The notes: generated by a model not told the origin, from the sequence alone. A stretch of 64,000 bases of DNA from Streptomyces mobaraensis NBRC 13819 = DSM 40847 (GCF_017916255.1 NZ_CP072827.1:744001-808000), one strand, 5' to 3'. Shown: positions 34,202-44,170, counted from the first letter of the stretch. Numbers and translations are program-made.

Positions 34202-35296
34202 ATGCGCAGACACCCCCATCCCCTCGCCACCGGCTGCCGGACGCTCCTCGCGGCGGCCCTCCTCCTCGCGTCCGCCGCGCTGACGGGCGCCGCCGCGCAG
34301 GGCAGCGCGGCGGCGGAACCCGACACCCGGCCGGCCGGCACGACGACGGCGGCGTCCGCCGCTCACCCCATGCGCACCACCGCGACGCCCGGCACCCGCC
34401 CCGTTCACGGAGAGTCCGCCGGCGCCGCCACCGCCGAGCCCACCGGCACCACGACCGCGTCCGCCCCCGACCCCGCCGCGCCCCACCGCGGCCGGGTGAC
34501 CGGAGCCCGTACGCCCGACCGCTCCCCCGCCCGCGACCGGGCCGTCCGCGCCTTCGCCGAGGGCCGCCGCGCCGCCGCCCGCGAGGGCGGGCCGGACCGG
34601 CACCGCCGGCCGGCGCGGCCGGACGCGGACCTCACCCACGACTGGTGGGGCGTCTTCCCCCGGCCCGGCACCCACGACGGCATCACGGCCACCCACACCG
34701 TCGACCCCGCGTACCACGTCCGCGACTCCGAGAACTTCACCTACGCGCCCACCACCAAGGCCCAGAACTCCTGCATGGAAGTGGTGACGGCCTACTGGCA
34801 GAGCGGCCCCGAACTGTGGGCCTGGGACTGGTGCGGGGCGGGCGGTCCCGCCAAGACGCTGCCGATCGACGCGGCGTTCCTCGCGAAGTACACCCCCGGC
34901 GGCACCGCCCCGGCCGCCTACAGCGTCCAGTTGGTGCGCGAGGGCGGCTCGGGCAACACCTGGGGCGCCTACCTGTACAACCACCGCACGGCGAGCTGGG
35001 AGCTGCTCTACCGCCAGTCGGGGAAGGACCAGAGCGGGCTGGACCACGGCTGGGACATGTTCGAGATCTACGCGAGCGTCAACCCCGCCACCGGCGTGGG
35101 CTGGTACTGCACCGAGGCCCGGAACACCGTCTTCGACAGCTCCGCGGTCAAGCTCCGCCGCGGCGGCTCCTGGAACCCGGCGAGCCCGGCGGACTCGCCC
35201 TGGACCGACCCCGCCCCCAACGGCCGGGACTTCCTCTGCCCGGCGCTGAGGTTCCTCCGCGCGGGGGCCAACGACCACTGGACCGTCCGGCAGTGA
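34202..35296 (+). CDS. Secreted protein of unknown function, divergent from the exopolysaccharide operon
   Basis: A 364-residue exported protein. The signal peptide covers about residues 1-40 (LLAAALLLASAALTGAAAQG), and a Thr/Ala/Pro-rich disordered region runs to about 145. The mature C-terminal domain (about 150-364) is rich in Trp, Tyr and Cys (CMEVVTAYWQSGPELWAWDWC, YSVQLVREGGSGNTWGAYLYN shortened) and looks like a beta-sandwich with disulfides, possibly carbohydrate-binding. I do not recognise the family. GGGAGG before ATG 34202. It shares a 669-base control region with the exopolysaccharide operon, so it may bind or anchor the polymer (inference). Confidence 0.72.
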   Translation: MRRHPHPLATGCRTLLAAALLLASAALTGAAAQGSAAAEPDTRPAGTTTAASAAHPMRTTATPGTRPVHGESAGAATAEPTGTTTASAPDPAAPHRGRVTGARTPDRSPARDRAVRAFAEGRRAAAREGGPDRHRRPARPDADLTHDWWGVFPRPGTHDGITATHTVDPAYHVRDSENFTYAPTTKAQNSCMEVVTAYWQSGPELWAWDWCGAGGPAKTLPIDAAFLAKYTPGGTAPAAYSVQLVREGGSGNTWGAYLYNHRTASWELLYRQSGKDQSGLDHGWDMFEIYASVNPATGVGWYCTEARNTVFDSSAVKLRRGGSWNPASPADSPWTDPAPNGRDFLCPALRFLRAGANDHWTVRQ

Positions 35297-35354
35297 CGCG
35301 GCCCCCGGGCGGGGACGGCCGACTCCCGGGCGGGGATCGGCCCGCGAACGGGGA

Positions 35355-36107
35355 TCAGCCCTCGCGAGCGGGTCGCCCCGCGAACGGGAAGAAGTCGACC
35401 AGCAGCATGTCCCGCACACCCCGTCCGGCCCCCGCGGCCGGACGGATGGGCGTGACGCCGTGGAAGACCCGGCGGTCGTCGAGGACGATGGTCTCGAACG
35501 GCGTGGTCAGCAGCGCCTCGTGGACGGGCACCCGGTCCAGGTCGTAGAGGCGCGAGTCCGCCCCCTCCACGTTCTCGCGCCGGATCAGCACCTGGGCCAC
35601 GTAACAGTGCCCGTCCTGGTGGACGCCCTCCGGGGCCGGATGCCCCTCGGCGTCCACCGTGGCGACGACGCGGATCTGGTGCACCCCGCAGGCGTCCATC
35701 CCCTCGCGCGGCCCGGGCAGCCGCTCCCGCAGGACCCGGACCACCGTCTCCAGCGCCGGCCCCTCGGCCACGGCGTCGGCGAGCGGCGCGAACAGGCGGC
35801 CCACCCCGCCGTTCACCTTGTTCACCGCGCGGTCCTGGAAGAAGGCCACGTGCGGCAGCCGCTCCAGACCGCCGTCGGGAAGGATCCGGAACCTGCTGTA
35901 CCGGCGGAAGCGGTACGGCGTGCCGGTGCCCAGGTGGGCGTCGGCGGGCAGGTCGTCCCAGGACTCGGTGAACAGGGCCACCGCCGCCGGCGGCAGAGTC
36001 CCGAGGGATCCCGCCAGCAGGTCGGCGGGGAAGTGGACGAACGGTGGCGGGAGTTGCCCGTCGACCGTCCCGGGCTGCTCGGTGACGCGCAGGGACGCAG
36101 GGGTCAT
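35355..36107 (-). CDS. 2OG-Fe(II) dioxygenase family protein (amino-acid hydroxylase-like)
   Basis: A 250-residue enzyme of the 2OG-Fe dioxygenase family PF10014, which includes L-isoleucine 4-hydroxylase. His163 and Asp165 in EGVHQDGH and distal His216 in VFHGVTP form the iron site; Arg229 or Arg232 can bind 2-oxoglutarate. RYSRFRILPDG and FFQDRAVNKVNGG are family blocks. A free amino acid is the likely substrate. ATG 36107 has GAGGAAG upstream, and the leader carries three 11-base repeats. TAGGCT on the minus strand (36171-36176) is a plausible -10 box. Confidence 0.85.
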   Translation of the reverse strand: MTPASLRVTEQPGTVDGQLPPPFVHFPADLLAGSLGTLPPAAVALFTESWDDLPADAHLGTGTPYRFRRYSRFRILPDGGLERLPHVAFFQDRAVNKVNGGVGRLFAPLADAVAEGPALETVVRVLRERLPGPREGMDACGVHQIRVVATVDAEGHPAPEGVHQDGHCYVAQVLIRRENVEGADSRLYDLDRVPVHEALLTTPFETIVLDDRRVFHGVTPIRPAAGAGRGVRDMLLVDFFPFAGRPAREG

Positions 36108-36120
36108 CGGTCTTCCTCAG

Positions 36121-36153
36121 CCTTCGGTGAGCCTTCAGTGAGCCTTCAGTGAG
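36121..36153. repeat. Three 11-base repeats in the 5' leader of the 2OG dioxygenase gene
   Basis: CCTTCGGTGAG, CCTTCAGTGAG, CCTTCAGTGAG lie end to end. In the mRNA sense each reads CTCACTGAAGG, so each holds an SD-like GAAGG upstream of the real ribosome site GAGGAAG at about 36112-36118. Confidence 0.85.
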
Positions 36154-36258
36154 CCGTGTACCGATGACCGAGCCTACGCACGGGCGGGACGGAAGGGCAG
36201 CGTCCGACAGCTTCCGTCACATGCATCACACTTGACACACTGGCAACAGGGTGTCGCC

Positions 36259-37149
36259 TCACACCTCCTTGGCCAGGAAGGCGAGGACGCGCTCGACGTA
36301 CTCGGCCGGCTTCTCGGCGGGCACCAGGTGCCCCGCGCCCTCGATGAAGGCCGCCTCGGACCCCTTCGACAGCGAGGCGCCGATCGCGGCCAGCCCGGCC
36401 TCGTCCAGAACGACGCTCTTGTCCTCGGTGCCGTGGAGGTACAGGGTCGGCTGGACCGGGACCTCGCCCCAGAGGGCGGAGTGCCGGGCCGCCCATTCCG
36501 GCGTCCCCATTTCCTTCGGTGCGAAGTTCATCCGGTAGAGGTCGATGGCGGCGCGCAGCCGGGCCGGCTCGCCGAGCGCCTTTCGCACGGCCTCGAAATC
36601 CGCCGTGGCGTCATAGGCGTCCGCGGTCCACTTCTCCTGCATGACCCGGCGCACCCACGCCATGTCGTCGGCGGCGAGGACCTCGTCCGCCATGTCCATC
36701 TGGAAGAACCAGAAGTGGTTCAGCCGCTCGATGCCCTCGTAGGTGTTCGCGTATTCGCCGAAGAAGGCGAGCGGCGGGACGTCGCTGGCCACCACGCGGG
36801 CCCAGCGCTCCGGTGCGGTGTGGGCCACCGCCCAGGCCGTGGCCGCGCCCCAGTCGTGGCCGATCACGACCGCGTCGGGGCCGCCGCCCAGCGCTTCGTG
36901 CAGCGCGTTGGCGTCCGCGACCAGGTCGGCGAGGCGCATGCTGCCGTCCGCGGGCAGGGCCGAAGGGGCGAACCCGCGGATGTTCGGCGCGACGGCGCGG
37001 TAGCCGGCGGCCGCGAGCGCGGGTATGACATGGCGGTACGTGGCCTCACCGGACTCGGGGAATCCGTGAAGAAGAAGGGCGAGGGGGCCTTCGCCCTCCT
37101 CCGCATATGAAATCTCGACGCCGTTGACGACGACGCTGTTGCGCTGCAT
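36259..37149 (-). CDS. Alpha/beta hydrolase, epoxide hydrolase-like
   Basis: A 296-residue alpha/beta hydrolase with an Asp nucleophile: Asp99 in VIGHDWGAATAW, with the oxyanion motif LLHGFPES at 27-34 and the final His in EGAGHLVPAEKP. The Asp acid is in YLHGTEDKSV. The Asp nucleophile puts it among epoxide hydrolases and haloalkane or fluoroacetate dehalogenases; substrate unknown. ATG 37149 with GAGGTAAT upstream. It is divergent from the broken hydrolase gene across 297 bases. Confidence 0.88.
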   Translation of the reverse strand: MQRNSVVVNGVEISYAEEGEGPLALLLHGFPESGEATYRHVIPALAAAGYRAVAPNIRGFAPSALPADGSMRLADLVADANALHEALGGGPDAVVIGHDWGAATAWAVAHTAPERWARVVASDVPPLAFFGEYANTYEGIERLNHFWFFQMDMADEVLAADDMAWVRRVMQEKWTADAYDATADFEAVRKALGEPARLRAAIDLYRMNFAPKEMGTPEWAARHSALWGEVPVQPTLYLHGTEDKSVVLDEAGLAAIGASLSKGSEAAFIEGAGHLVPAEKPAEYVERVLAFLAKEV

Positions 37150-37258
37150 ACGGGAATTACCTCATTACTGGATTGCCGGCCGATGCGTTCCCCGGCTTTC
37201 CGCCGGAGTGGTTCCCAGCCTCCGCTCCCGGCCTTTTGTGCACAAGTACCCACTTATT

Positions 37259-37272
37259 GGTAAGCCCTTACC
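37259..37272. promoter_or_regulatory. Palindrome GGTAAG-CC-CTTACC
   Basis: A 6+6 inverted repeat in the AT-richer middle of the divergent gap 37150-37446. It could bind a regulator of the epoxide-hydrolase gene or the broken hydrolase gene. No gene is seen in the gap. Confidence 0.35.
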
Positions 37273-37446
37273 GCGTGGTAATCTCCTGGTCGCCGTGCTC
37301 CGGCATCTTCACTCGTGGCGTCCGCGGGCGGATGTGCGTGCCGCCAGTGACCGCCATAACATGAGATTGCGGTGCATTTGCGGAACCGCCCCCGGCCGTC
37401 CTCCCTCTCTCTCGGGTGAAAGCACCTTCCAGGAGGAGTCACCACC

Positions 37447-38525
37447 GTGGGTCTCACGTCCCAGAATCTACTGTTGCTCTTGGTGTTCATCGCGGTCGCG
37501 GTGTGCGCCCTGGTTCTGTGGCTGTGGCCGCGCGCCGCCCGCAAGGGGGTGCTGTCCTGGGCCGCGCGCCTGGGCATGCTCGTCGTCGCCCAGGTGAGCG
37601 TCCTCGCGGTGCTGCTCGTCGCCGCCAACAACGAGTTCGGCTTCTACTCCACCTGGAAGGAACTGTTCGGCCAGAACTCCAGCCACCAGGAGCTCCAGCC
37701 GGGCAAGGAGGGCGAGAAGCGGCCGCCCGCACTCGTCGTCAAGGGCCAGGAGTCGGTGGGGCTCGGCCCGCGCGAGAAGGGCGGGCAGGTGGACCGGATA
37801 TCGATCCACGGGCCGGTCACCGGCCTGAGCATGGACGGGTACGCGTACCTGCCGCCGCAGTACTTCCAGAAGGGCCACGAGAAGGACCGCTTCCCGGTGA
37901 TCGTCGCGGTCACCGGCCAGCCGGGCGTCTCCAGAAACCTGATCACCCAGATCAAGGTCCCGCAGGCCGCGTCCAAGCTCGTCAAGGAGCGCAAGATGCG
38001 GCCGACGATCGTTCTGATGGTCCGTCCCTCGGTCGTCGCCGACCGTGACACCAACTGCACCGACGTCCCCGGCGGCCCGCAGGCGATGACCTTCTTCAAC
38101 CAGGACCTGCCGGTCGCCGTCAACGACAAGTACCGGGCCGACAACTCGCGCGGCGGCTGGGGTGCCGTCGGCAACTCCACCGGCGCTACGGCGCCGGCGC
38201 CGGCCTCTCCGCCGACTTCTTCGCCCGCCAGGACCGCGAGACCGGCGACCTCTACGCCGGCAGCAAGCAGCTCAAGAACGAGGCCGACCTGGTCTGGCGC
38301 CTGACCCACATGCCCGCGCCGCCGGTGTCGCTGCTGGTCGGCGTCAGCAAGAAGGGCGAGGAGAAGTACCTCAAGCAGGCCGAGCACTTCGCCGCGAAGG
38401 CCAAGTGGCCGACCAAGGTCGAGAAGCTGATCCGCGACGAGGGCGGCCACAACTTCCAGACGTGGCGCGAGGAGTACCCCGAGGTACTGCGCTGGCTCGA
38501 CAAGCAGCTCGCCGACCCTCGCTGA
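37447..38525 (+). pseudogene. Membrane-anchored alpha/beta hydrolase (esterase), broken by internal deletion
   Basis: The first part (37447-38183) encodes two or three N-terminal TM helices and a PF00756-like esterase domain up to the nucleophile motif GAVGNSTG. The sequence then shifts frame at about 38184: the frame entered reads RYGAGAGLSADFF ... GGHNFQTW ... LDKQLADPR and ends at 38525. In relatives about 14 residues of the helix after the nucleophile lie between these parts, so a deletion of 3n+1 bases (roughly 40) is inferred rather than a single-base slip. Unshifted, the first frame ends at 38304 in a Pro/Ser/Thr tail. The product should be inactive, unless this is an assembly error. 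Confidence 0.78.
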
Positions 38526-38696
38526 CCCTCACGCCCCCCTCCCCGCCCCCGCCGGACCCCGTCCGCCCGCCCTTCCCGTCAACACGGTGACACTCCCCGG
38601 GAACGGGACGGCACGCCGTCGCGTCCCAGCCGGTGTGGCCCGATTGCGCGGGTGCCCGGAGCGGCCCGGGTCCCACGGGGGAGGGGGCGGGACGGC

Positions 38697-40544
38697 ATGG
38701 ACGCCAACGGCGGCGACGAGCGGTTTCCCCTGCTGGCCGGGCGGTACCGGCTGCTGGGCAGGCTCGGCAGCGGCGGCATGGGCGTGGTGTGGCGCGCCTT
38801 CGACGAGGTGCTGGGCCGCGAAGTGGCCGTCAAGGAGGTCCGCGCCCCCGAGCACCTGCGCGAGGCCGACGTGCGGGTGCTGCACGCCCGGCTGGTCCAG
38901 GAGGCCCGGGCGGCGGCCCGGATCAGCCACCCCTACGTGATCACCGTGCACGACGTGGTGGAGGAGCACGGCCGCCCGTGGATCGTCATGGAACTGGTCC
39001 GCGGCCGTTCGCTCGCGGACGTCCTGGAGACCGACGGCCTCCTGTCGCCCAAGGAGGCGGCGCGCGTCGGGTCCGCGGTGCTCCTGGCGCTCCGCAGCGC
39101 CCACGCCGCCGGCGTCCTGCACCGCGACGTCAAGCCCGCGAACGTCCTGCTCCAGGACGACGGACGGGTGGTGCTGACGGACTTCGGCATCGCCCTCGTC
39201 GAGGGCACGGGCACCCTCACCCGCACCGGCGACGTCATCGGCTCGCCCGACTACCTGGCCCCGGAGCGGGCGCTCGGCAAGCACCCCGGCACCCCCTCGG
39301 ACCTGTGGTCGCTGGGCGCCACGCTCTACGCGGCCGTCGAGGGGATGTCGCCGTTCCGCCGCGCCTCGGCGCTGGGCACGCTCCAGGCCGTCGTCCACGA
39401 GGACCCGCCCCCGCCCCGCCGCGCCGGCCCGCTGGCGCCGCTCCTGCTCGGCCTGCTGCGCAAGGACCCGCACACGCGCATGGGTTCGGTGGAGGCGCAG
39501 CGGCTGCTGGACGCGGCGGCGGTGGGCGGACGGACGGGGGCAGCGGCTTCTTCCGGTGATCCGGGTCGCTCCGCCGGGAGTCACGGCGAACGCGGCACCG
39601 GCGGGGCGGCGGGCGCCGTTCCCGGCTCCTCGGGACGGCAGGCCCCGGACGGGACGACGGAGGAGCGGGCCGCCGCCGGCCCGCGTACGGGCGGGGGCAC
39701 GGCGACGGGTGCGGGGACGCCCCGGCCGCGGTCGGGCACCGGCACGGCGACGGAGCCCTGGCACACCGGGCCGGGGGCACCCGCCCGGCCGGGCACGGCG
39801 GCGCGGGCCTCCGGCGCCACCGCCGGACCGGAGCCGGCTCCGGGCTCCGGCGCCCACGGCGGATCGGGGCCGCCCTCCAACCCCACGGGCCGGGGCACCC
39901 CGGTCGACCCGCGAACGCCCGCGGGCCGGAACACCTCCGGCACCGCCCGCACACCCGACGGGCCCCCGGCCGCGCCCTCGTACCCCGACCCCGGCACCCC
40001 GTCGGGGCACCTCCCCACCTACATCCCGACCTCGCCCGACGTCCGCCCCTTCACACCGTCCCCCTCCCCCGCCCCGGGCCACCCGGCTCCCGGGACCGGA
40101 ACGCCCCCCGCCCCCTACGCGCCGTACACCCCCTACACCCCTGCCCCCTCCCCCGGCTCCCCGGCCGTCCTGCGGTCGGCGGGAACGCCGGGTCTCGTGA
40201 CCGGCGGTGGCGGGGCGGCGCCCGCCCGCGGCGGCCGGTGGTCCGCGCGCAGGCTGGCCGCTCCCCTGCTGGCCCTGCTCATCGCGGGCGGGGGCGTCTC
40301 GGCCGTCCTGTTCCTCGACGACGGCAAGGACCCGGGGACGACCCCTTCGGGCGGGACGTCGACCCCGTCCTCGGCCCCGGGGCCGGTACGGCAGCCGGAA
40401 GCGACCTCCGGGACCGACGGCGGCCGTTCGTCGGCGCCCGCGCCGACCGGCGACGACCGCTCCGGCGGACCCGCGGAGTCCGCGCCCGGCCCCACGACGA
40501 CCTGTCCGCCCGGCAGTTGGGTGGCGACCTGCCGCCCCTACTGA
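38697..40544 (+). CDS. Membrane Ser/Thr protein kinase (PknB-type)
   Basis: A 615-residue Hanks-type kinase. The glycine loop is LGSGGMG (23-29), the ATP Lys46 is in VAVKEV, the catalytic loop is HRDVKPANVLL (142 on), DFG is at 162-164 and the APE motif is in LAPERA. Residues about 290-515 are a Pro/Thr/Gly-rich linker. One TM helix (about 520-540, LLALLIAGGGVSAVLF) is followed by a short outside tail with a Cys pair (CPPGSWVATC). No PASTA repeats. ATG 38697 is preferred by the GGGGGAGGGGGCGGG upstream. It probably works with the DUF6777 lipoprotein encoded 117 bases downstream (context only). Confidence 0.93.
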   Translation: MDANGGDERFPLLAGRYRLLGRLGSGGMGVVWRAFDEVLGREVAVKEVRAPEHLREADVRVLHARLVQEARAAARISHPYVITVHDVVEEHGRPWIVMELVRGRSLADVLETDGLLSPKEAARVGSAVLLALRSAHAAGVLHRDVKPANVLLQDDGRVVLTDFGIALVEGTGTLTRTGDVIGSPDYLAPERALGKHPGTPSDLWSLGATLYAAVEGMSPFRRASALGTLQAVVHEDPPPPRRAGPLAPLLLGLLRKDPHTRMGSVEAQRLLDAAAVGGRTGAAASSGDPGRSAGSHGERGTGGAAGAVPGSSGRQAPDGTTEERAAAGPRTGGGTATGAGTPRPRSGTGTATEPWHTGPGAPARPGTAARASGATAGPEPAPGSGAHGGSGPPSNPTGRGTPVDPRTPAGRNTSGTARTPDGPPAAPSYPDPGTPSGHLPTYIPTSPDVRPFTPSPSPAPGHPAPGTGTPPAPYAPYTPYTPAPSPGSPAVLRSAGTPGLVTGGGGAAPARGGRWSARRLAAPLLALLIAGGGVSAVLFLDDGKDPGTTPSGGTSTPSSAPGPVRQPEATSGTDGGRSSAPAPTGDDRSGGPAESAPGPTTTCPPGSWVATCRPY

Positions 40545-40661
40545 CCGCCATTCCCCTTCCCGCGGCAGCGTCCGCGAGAAGCCCATCCGCAGGCATCAGC
40601 AACCACTGACAGTCATCGGCAGTCATCGGCAGTGCAAGAACCGGCAATCGGGGGTGCGCAC

Positions 40662-42011
40662 ATGTGGCTGATACCCGTCCCCATCGACGCGGCGAACAGG
40701 CGGAAACGGCGGCGGCTCCGGGCCGTCGCCGTGCTGGCGGTCCCCGCCCTCGCCATCGGCCCGGCCCTGGCGGCGTGTTCGTCGGACGATTCCGGCGGCG
40801 GCGACCGCAAGAAGACCATCGCCTTGGAGGCGGTCGGGCAGACCGGCGACGCGCCGTTCGTCTCCGACCCGCACAGCGACGTCCAGGGCGTCAGTTCGAC
40901 GGACGGCGGGGGCACGGCGATCGGCGACGCGCCGGGCGCGTTCGGCGGCACCCGGCAGATCTCCCGTTGCGACAAGGCCCAGTTGCTCAAGGACCTGGCG
41001 GGCGACCCGGTCAAGGCGAAGGCGTGGGCCGAGGCCCGGGGCATCGCGGAGCCGGCGATCAGGGAGCACGTCACCGGCCTGACGCCGGCGGTCCTGATGC
41101 ACGACACGCTCGTCACCAACCACGACTACGACGGCGACGGCCGGACGCGGGCCTATCCGGCCGTGCTGCAGGCCGGGGTGGCGGTGCTCGTCGACGCCTA
41201 CGGCAAGCCGGCGGTCAAGTGCAACTGCGGCAACCCGCTGCGGGAGCCGGACTCCTCGGTGAACGTGCGCGACGCGGCGTTCGACGGGCGGCGGTGGGAG
41301 GGCTTCGCCGTGGCGACGGTCACGGTGATCCTGCCGCGGCCGGCCGAGAAGGGGCCGATGAAGGCGCTCCCGCTGGTCGACACCGACCGGAAGGACCGGA
41401 TGTTCCACCGCGAGGTCGGTGACGACGGCTCGCACGACTCGGCTCCTACGCCCCGGCCGCCGACGCCGTCCGGCGCCCCGGGAAGCCCCGGTACGGGTAC
41501 GGGCTCACCCTCACCGGGCGGCTCCGGCCCGTCCTCCGGCCCGTCCTCCGGCCCGTCGGCGCCCTCCTCCGGCTCCTCCGATGGGTCCGCCTCCTCGAAC
41601 GCGCCCTCGGGCGCCTCCTCCCGGCCGCCCTCCTCCCGGCCGTCCCCGTCCGCCCACGACTCCGCGCCGAGCGGCTCCTCGACCCGCCCGCCCTCGACGC
41701 CGCACACCCCGGCCTCACCGCACACCCCGACGGCTCCCCTCCCGCCGTCGAAGCGTCCCTCGGCCGCCCCGCCCACCCACGTGACCCCGACGCACGACGC
41801 CGCGGTCAAGCCCTCCGCGCCGCTGATGGCCACGCCGCCGCGTCCGCCGCGGACGGTCTCGCCGCCGGCCGCCCGGCCGGCCGAACCGCCCTCGGCGGGC
41901 GGCGGGCACTCCGCGCCGCGGGCGCCGTCAGAGGAACGCCAGTCCGATCCCCAGCGCCGCGAACCCGCCCGCGAAGGCACGGCGAACCCACAGCGTGGCA
42001 CGGGGACTTGA
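40662..42011 (+). CDS. DUF6777 lipoprotein
   Basis: A 449-residue lipoprotein. A basic N-terminus and lipobox ALAAC (Cys39) lead into the DUF6777 domain at about 45-260: GDAPGAFGGT, CDKAQLLKDLAGDPVKAKAW, VLMHDTLVTNHDYDGDG and VKCNCGNPL with its Cys pair. From about 265 the protein is Pro/Ser/Gly-rich and disordered. The gene follows a Ser/Thr kinase gene, an arrangement I recall for this family. Its last 84 bases lie antisense to the end of the LysE gene, so the C-terminus may be a run-on after loss of an earlier stop. Confidence 0.82.
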   Translation: MWLIPVPIDAANRRKRRRLRAVAVLAVPALAIGPALAACSSDDSGGGDRKKTIALEAVGQTGDAPFVSDPHSDVQGVSSTDGGGTAIGDAPGAFGGTRQISRCDKAQLLKDLAGDPVKAKAWAEARGIAEPAIREHVTGLTPAVLMHDTLVTNHDYDGDGRTRAYPAVLQAGVAVLVDAYGKPAVKCNCGNPLREPDSSVNVRDAAFDGRRWEGFAVATVTVILPRPAEKGPMKALPLVDTDRKDRMFHREVGDDGSHDSAPTPRPPTPSGAPGSPGTGTGSPSPGGSGPSSGPSSGPSAPSSGSSDGSASSNAPSGASSRPPSSRPSPSAHDSAPSGSSTRPPSTPHTPASPHTPTAPLPPSKRPSAAPPTHVTPTHDAAVKPSAPLMATPPRPPRTVSPPAARPAEPPSAGGGHSAPRAPSEERQSDPQRREPAREGTANPQRGTGT

Positions 42012-42533
42012 GACCACCCGGTCCCGGAAGGCCGCCGCGAACCGCCCGTAGGCGACGAACACGAGGAAGGTGAGGAGGATGAAGACGGCGCTCAACTCGA
42101 CCATGCGCAGCAGGGCGTGCGGCTCGTCCTCGCTCACGAACTGCGGGAGGAAGGCGAAGAAGAACAGGGTGAGCTTCGGGTTGAGGATGTTGATCAGCAC
42201 ACCGTCGACGATCGTCCGGGCCGCGGAGCGGGGCGCGGCGTCCTCGTCGGCGGCCAGCGATCCCTTGTCCCGGAGCGTCGCCCAGGCCATGAACAACAGG
42301 TAGGCGACACCGGCGTACTTGAGGACCTGGAAGGCCAGGGCGCTGGTGTGCAGGAGCGCGGCCAGGCCGGTGACGGCCGCCGCCATGTGCGGCAGGGTGC
42401 CGAGCGTGCAGCCGGTGGCGGCGACGAGGCTCGCCCGGGCGCCGCGCGAGAGGCCGGCCGCCATGGTGTAGAGCACACCGGTGCCCGGAGTGGCCACGAC
42501 GATCAGTGAGGTCAGCAGGAATTCGATGCTCAA
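41928..42533 (-). CDS. LysE-family amino-acid/metabolite exporter
   Basis: A 201-residue membrane exporter of the LysE/RhtB family with six hydrophobic helices. It has the N-terminal VVATPGTGVLYTMAAGLSRGARASL (family PGP region changed to PGT) and INILNPKLTLFFFAFLPQF in the middle. It should export an amino acid or related compound. TTG 42533 start. It is divergent from the MocR gene over 82 bases, a common pairing in which the regulator controls the exporter. Confidence 0.9.
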   Translation of the reverse strand: MSIEFLLTSLIVVATPGTGVLYTMAAGLSRGARASLVAATGCTLGTLPHMAAAVTGLAALLHTSALAFQVLKYAGVAYLLFMAWATLRDKGSLAADEDAAPRSAARTIVDGVLINILNPKLTLFFFAFLPQFVSEDEPHALLRMVELSAVFILLTFLVFVAYGRFAAAFRDRVVSSPRATLWVRRAFAGGFAALGIGLAFL

Positions 42534-42615
42534 GGTGCTCCGTCCCGGATGCGCGTGCCGGGTCCTGTCCGCCCCGGCGTCTTCTCCTCTCCGACCCTGC
42601 CGTCACAATGGCCCG

Positions 42616-44163
42616 ATGGACAGGTCCAAAGAGCATGTGTCCGAAGGGTCCATAGCGCCGGGTGCCCCCGGCCCGGAGCCCACTTCCCCCGACTCGCAGC
42701 CCACCGCCCCCGACGCGGAACCGGGTGCCTCCGGTTCGGACTTCCTCCAGCTCGACGTCGGCGACGCGCCGCCGGGCGGGCTGGCCGACTGGCTGACCCG
42801 GCGGCTCCGCGAGGCCATCGCCGACGGTCGGCTGCCGGTGGGCAGCCGGCTGCCCCCGACCCGGCTGCTGGCCGGTGAACTGCGGCTGTCCCGAGGCGTG
42901 GTGATCGAGGCGTACCGCAGACTGACGGAGGACGGGCACGCGGCCGGACGCGGCCGGCACGGCACGTTCGTGGTCGCGGCACCGGCCACGGCGCACCCCG
43001 CCCGATCCGCCCGGCCCGCCCGGCCCGACGGGCTGTTCACGACCCCCGGGGCGGACGCGTTCGACGCGCTGCGCTCCGCCCCGGCCCGGATCGACCTGTC
43101 GCCCGGGCTGCCGGACCTCGCGGCGTTCCCGCGGACGGCGTGGCTGGGCGCCGAGCGCGCCGTGCTCGGCTCCCTCACCGCCTCCGCGTTCGGTTACGGC
43201 GACCCGCGCGGGACGCCGGAGCTGCGGCTGGCCCTGGTCCGCTGGCTCGCCCGGACGCGGGGGATCGTGGCGGACCCGGACGAGGTGATCGTCGTCGGCG
43301 GGGTCGCCCAGGCGATGGGCCTGGTGGCCCAGGTGCTGGTGCGGGCGGGGATCGGCGAGGTGGCGGTGGAGGACCCGGGTTCGCTGGGCGCCCGGCAGCA
43401 CTTCCGGTACTGGGGGGCGGCGACGCCGCCGGTGCCGGTGGACGCGGAGGGCGTCCGCGTCGACGCGCTGCGGGCCTCCGGCGCGCGGGCCGTACTGCTC
43501 ACTCCGGCGCACCAGTTCCCGACCGGGGTGGTCCTCGGGGGCGCCCGGCGGCGGGCGTTGATGGACTGGGTCGCGGACGGCGGTCTGATCGTCGAGGACG
43601 ACTACGACGCGGAGCACCGCTACGACCGGCCCCCGGTGGCGGCGCTGCGGTCGATGCTCTCGGACGGCGTCTGCTACATGGGGAGCGTCTCCAAGCTGTT
43701 CGCCCCCGCCCTGCGCGTGGGCTGGCTGCTCGCGCCCGCGCGGTACCGGGAGGCGCTGGTGGACGCGAAGCGGTTCACGGACCTGGGCAACGCGGCGCTG
43801 CCGCAGCTGGTGCTGGCGCGGCTGCTGGAGTCGGGTGAGATGGAGCGCCATCTGCGGCAGTCGCGGCGGCGGCACCGGCGGCGGCGGGACGTGATGGTCG
43901 AGGCGATCGGCGCCCGGCTGCCGGGCGCGGTGGTGCACGGCGCCGCCGCCGGACTGCATCTGACGGTCACCTTCGACGGCGGTCCGGACGACGCGGCCGT
44001 GGCCGCGGCGGCCCTGGAGCGTGGCGTGAAGGTGCAGCCGCTGTCCTGGCACAGCGTCCGGCAGCGGCGGCCCGGCCTGGTGCTCGGTTACGCGGCGCTG
44101 CCCGCGTCCGACATCGTGGAGGGCGTGGCGACGGTCGCGGAGGTGATCCGCGAGCTTTCCTGA
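42616..44163 (+). CDS. MocR-type GntR regulator with aminotransferase domain
   Basis: A 515-residue MocR/PdxR regulator. After a disordered 45-residue start, a GntR winged helix (about 50-115) has [20 protein letters not shown] and the recognition segment [11 protein letters not shown]. The fold-type I aminotransferase domain (about 160-510) binds PLP through Lys360 in GSVSKLFAP, with [11 protein letters not shown] and [11 protein letters not shown] as family marks. It usually senses PLP or an amino acid-PLP adduct. ATG 42616. The divergent LysE exporter gene is the likely target. Confidence 0.92.
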   Translation: MDRSKEHVSEGSIAPGAPGPEPTSPDSQPTAPDAEPGASGSDFLQLDVGDAPPGGLADWLTRRLREAIADGRLPVGSRLPPTRLLAGELRLSRGVVIEAYRRLTEDGHAAGRGRHGTFVVAAPATAHPARSARPARPDGLFTTPGADAFDALRSAPARIDLSPGLPDLAAFPRTAWLGAERAVLGSLTASAFGYGDPRGTPELRLALVRWLARTRGIVADPDEVIVVGGVAQAMGLVAQVLVRAGIGEVAVEDPGSLGARQHFRYWGAATPPVPVDAEGVRVDALRASGARAVLLTPAHQFPTGVVLGGARRRALMDWVADGGLIVEDDYDAEHRYDRPPVAALRSMLSDGVCYMGSVSKLFAPALRVGWLLAPARYREALVDAKRFTDLGNAALPQLVLARLLESGEMERHLRQSRRRHRRRRDVMVEAIGARLPGAVVHGAAAGLHLTVTFDGGPDDAAVAAAALERGVKVQPLSWHSVRQRRPGLVLGYAALPASDIVEGVATVAEVIRELS

Positions 44164-44170
44164 CGCCTCG

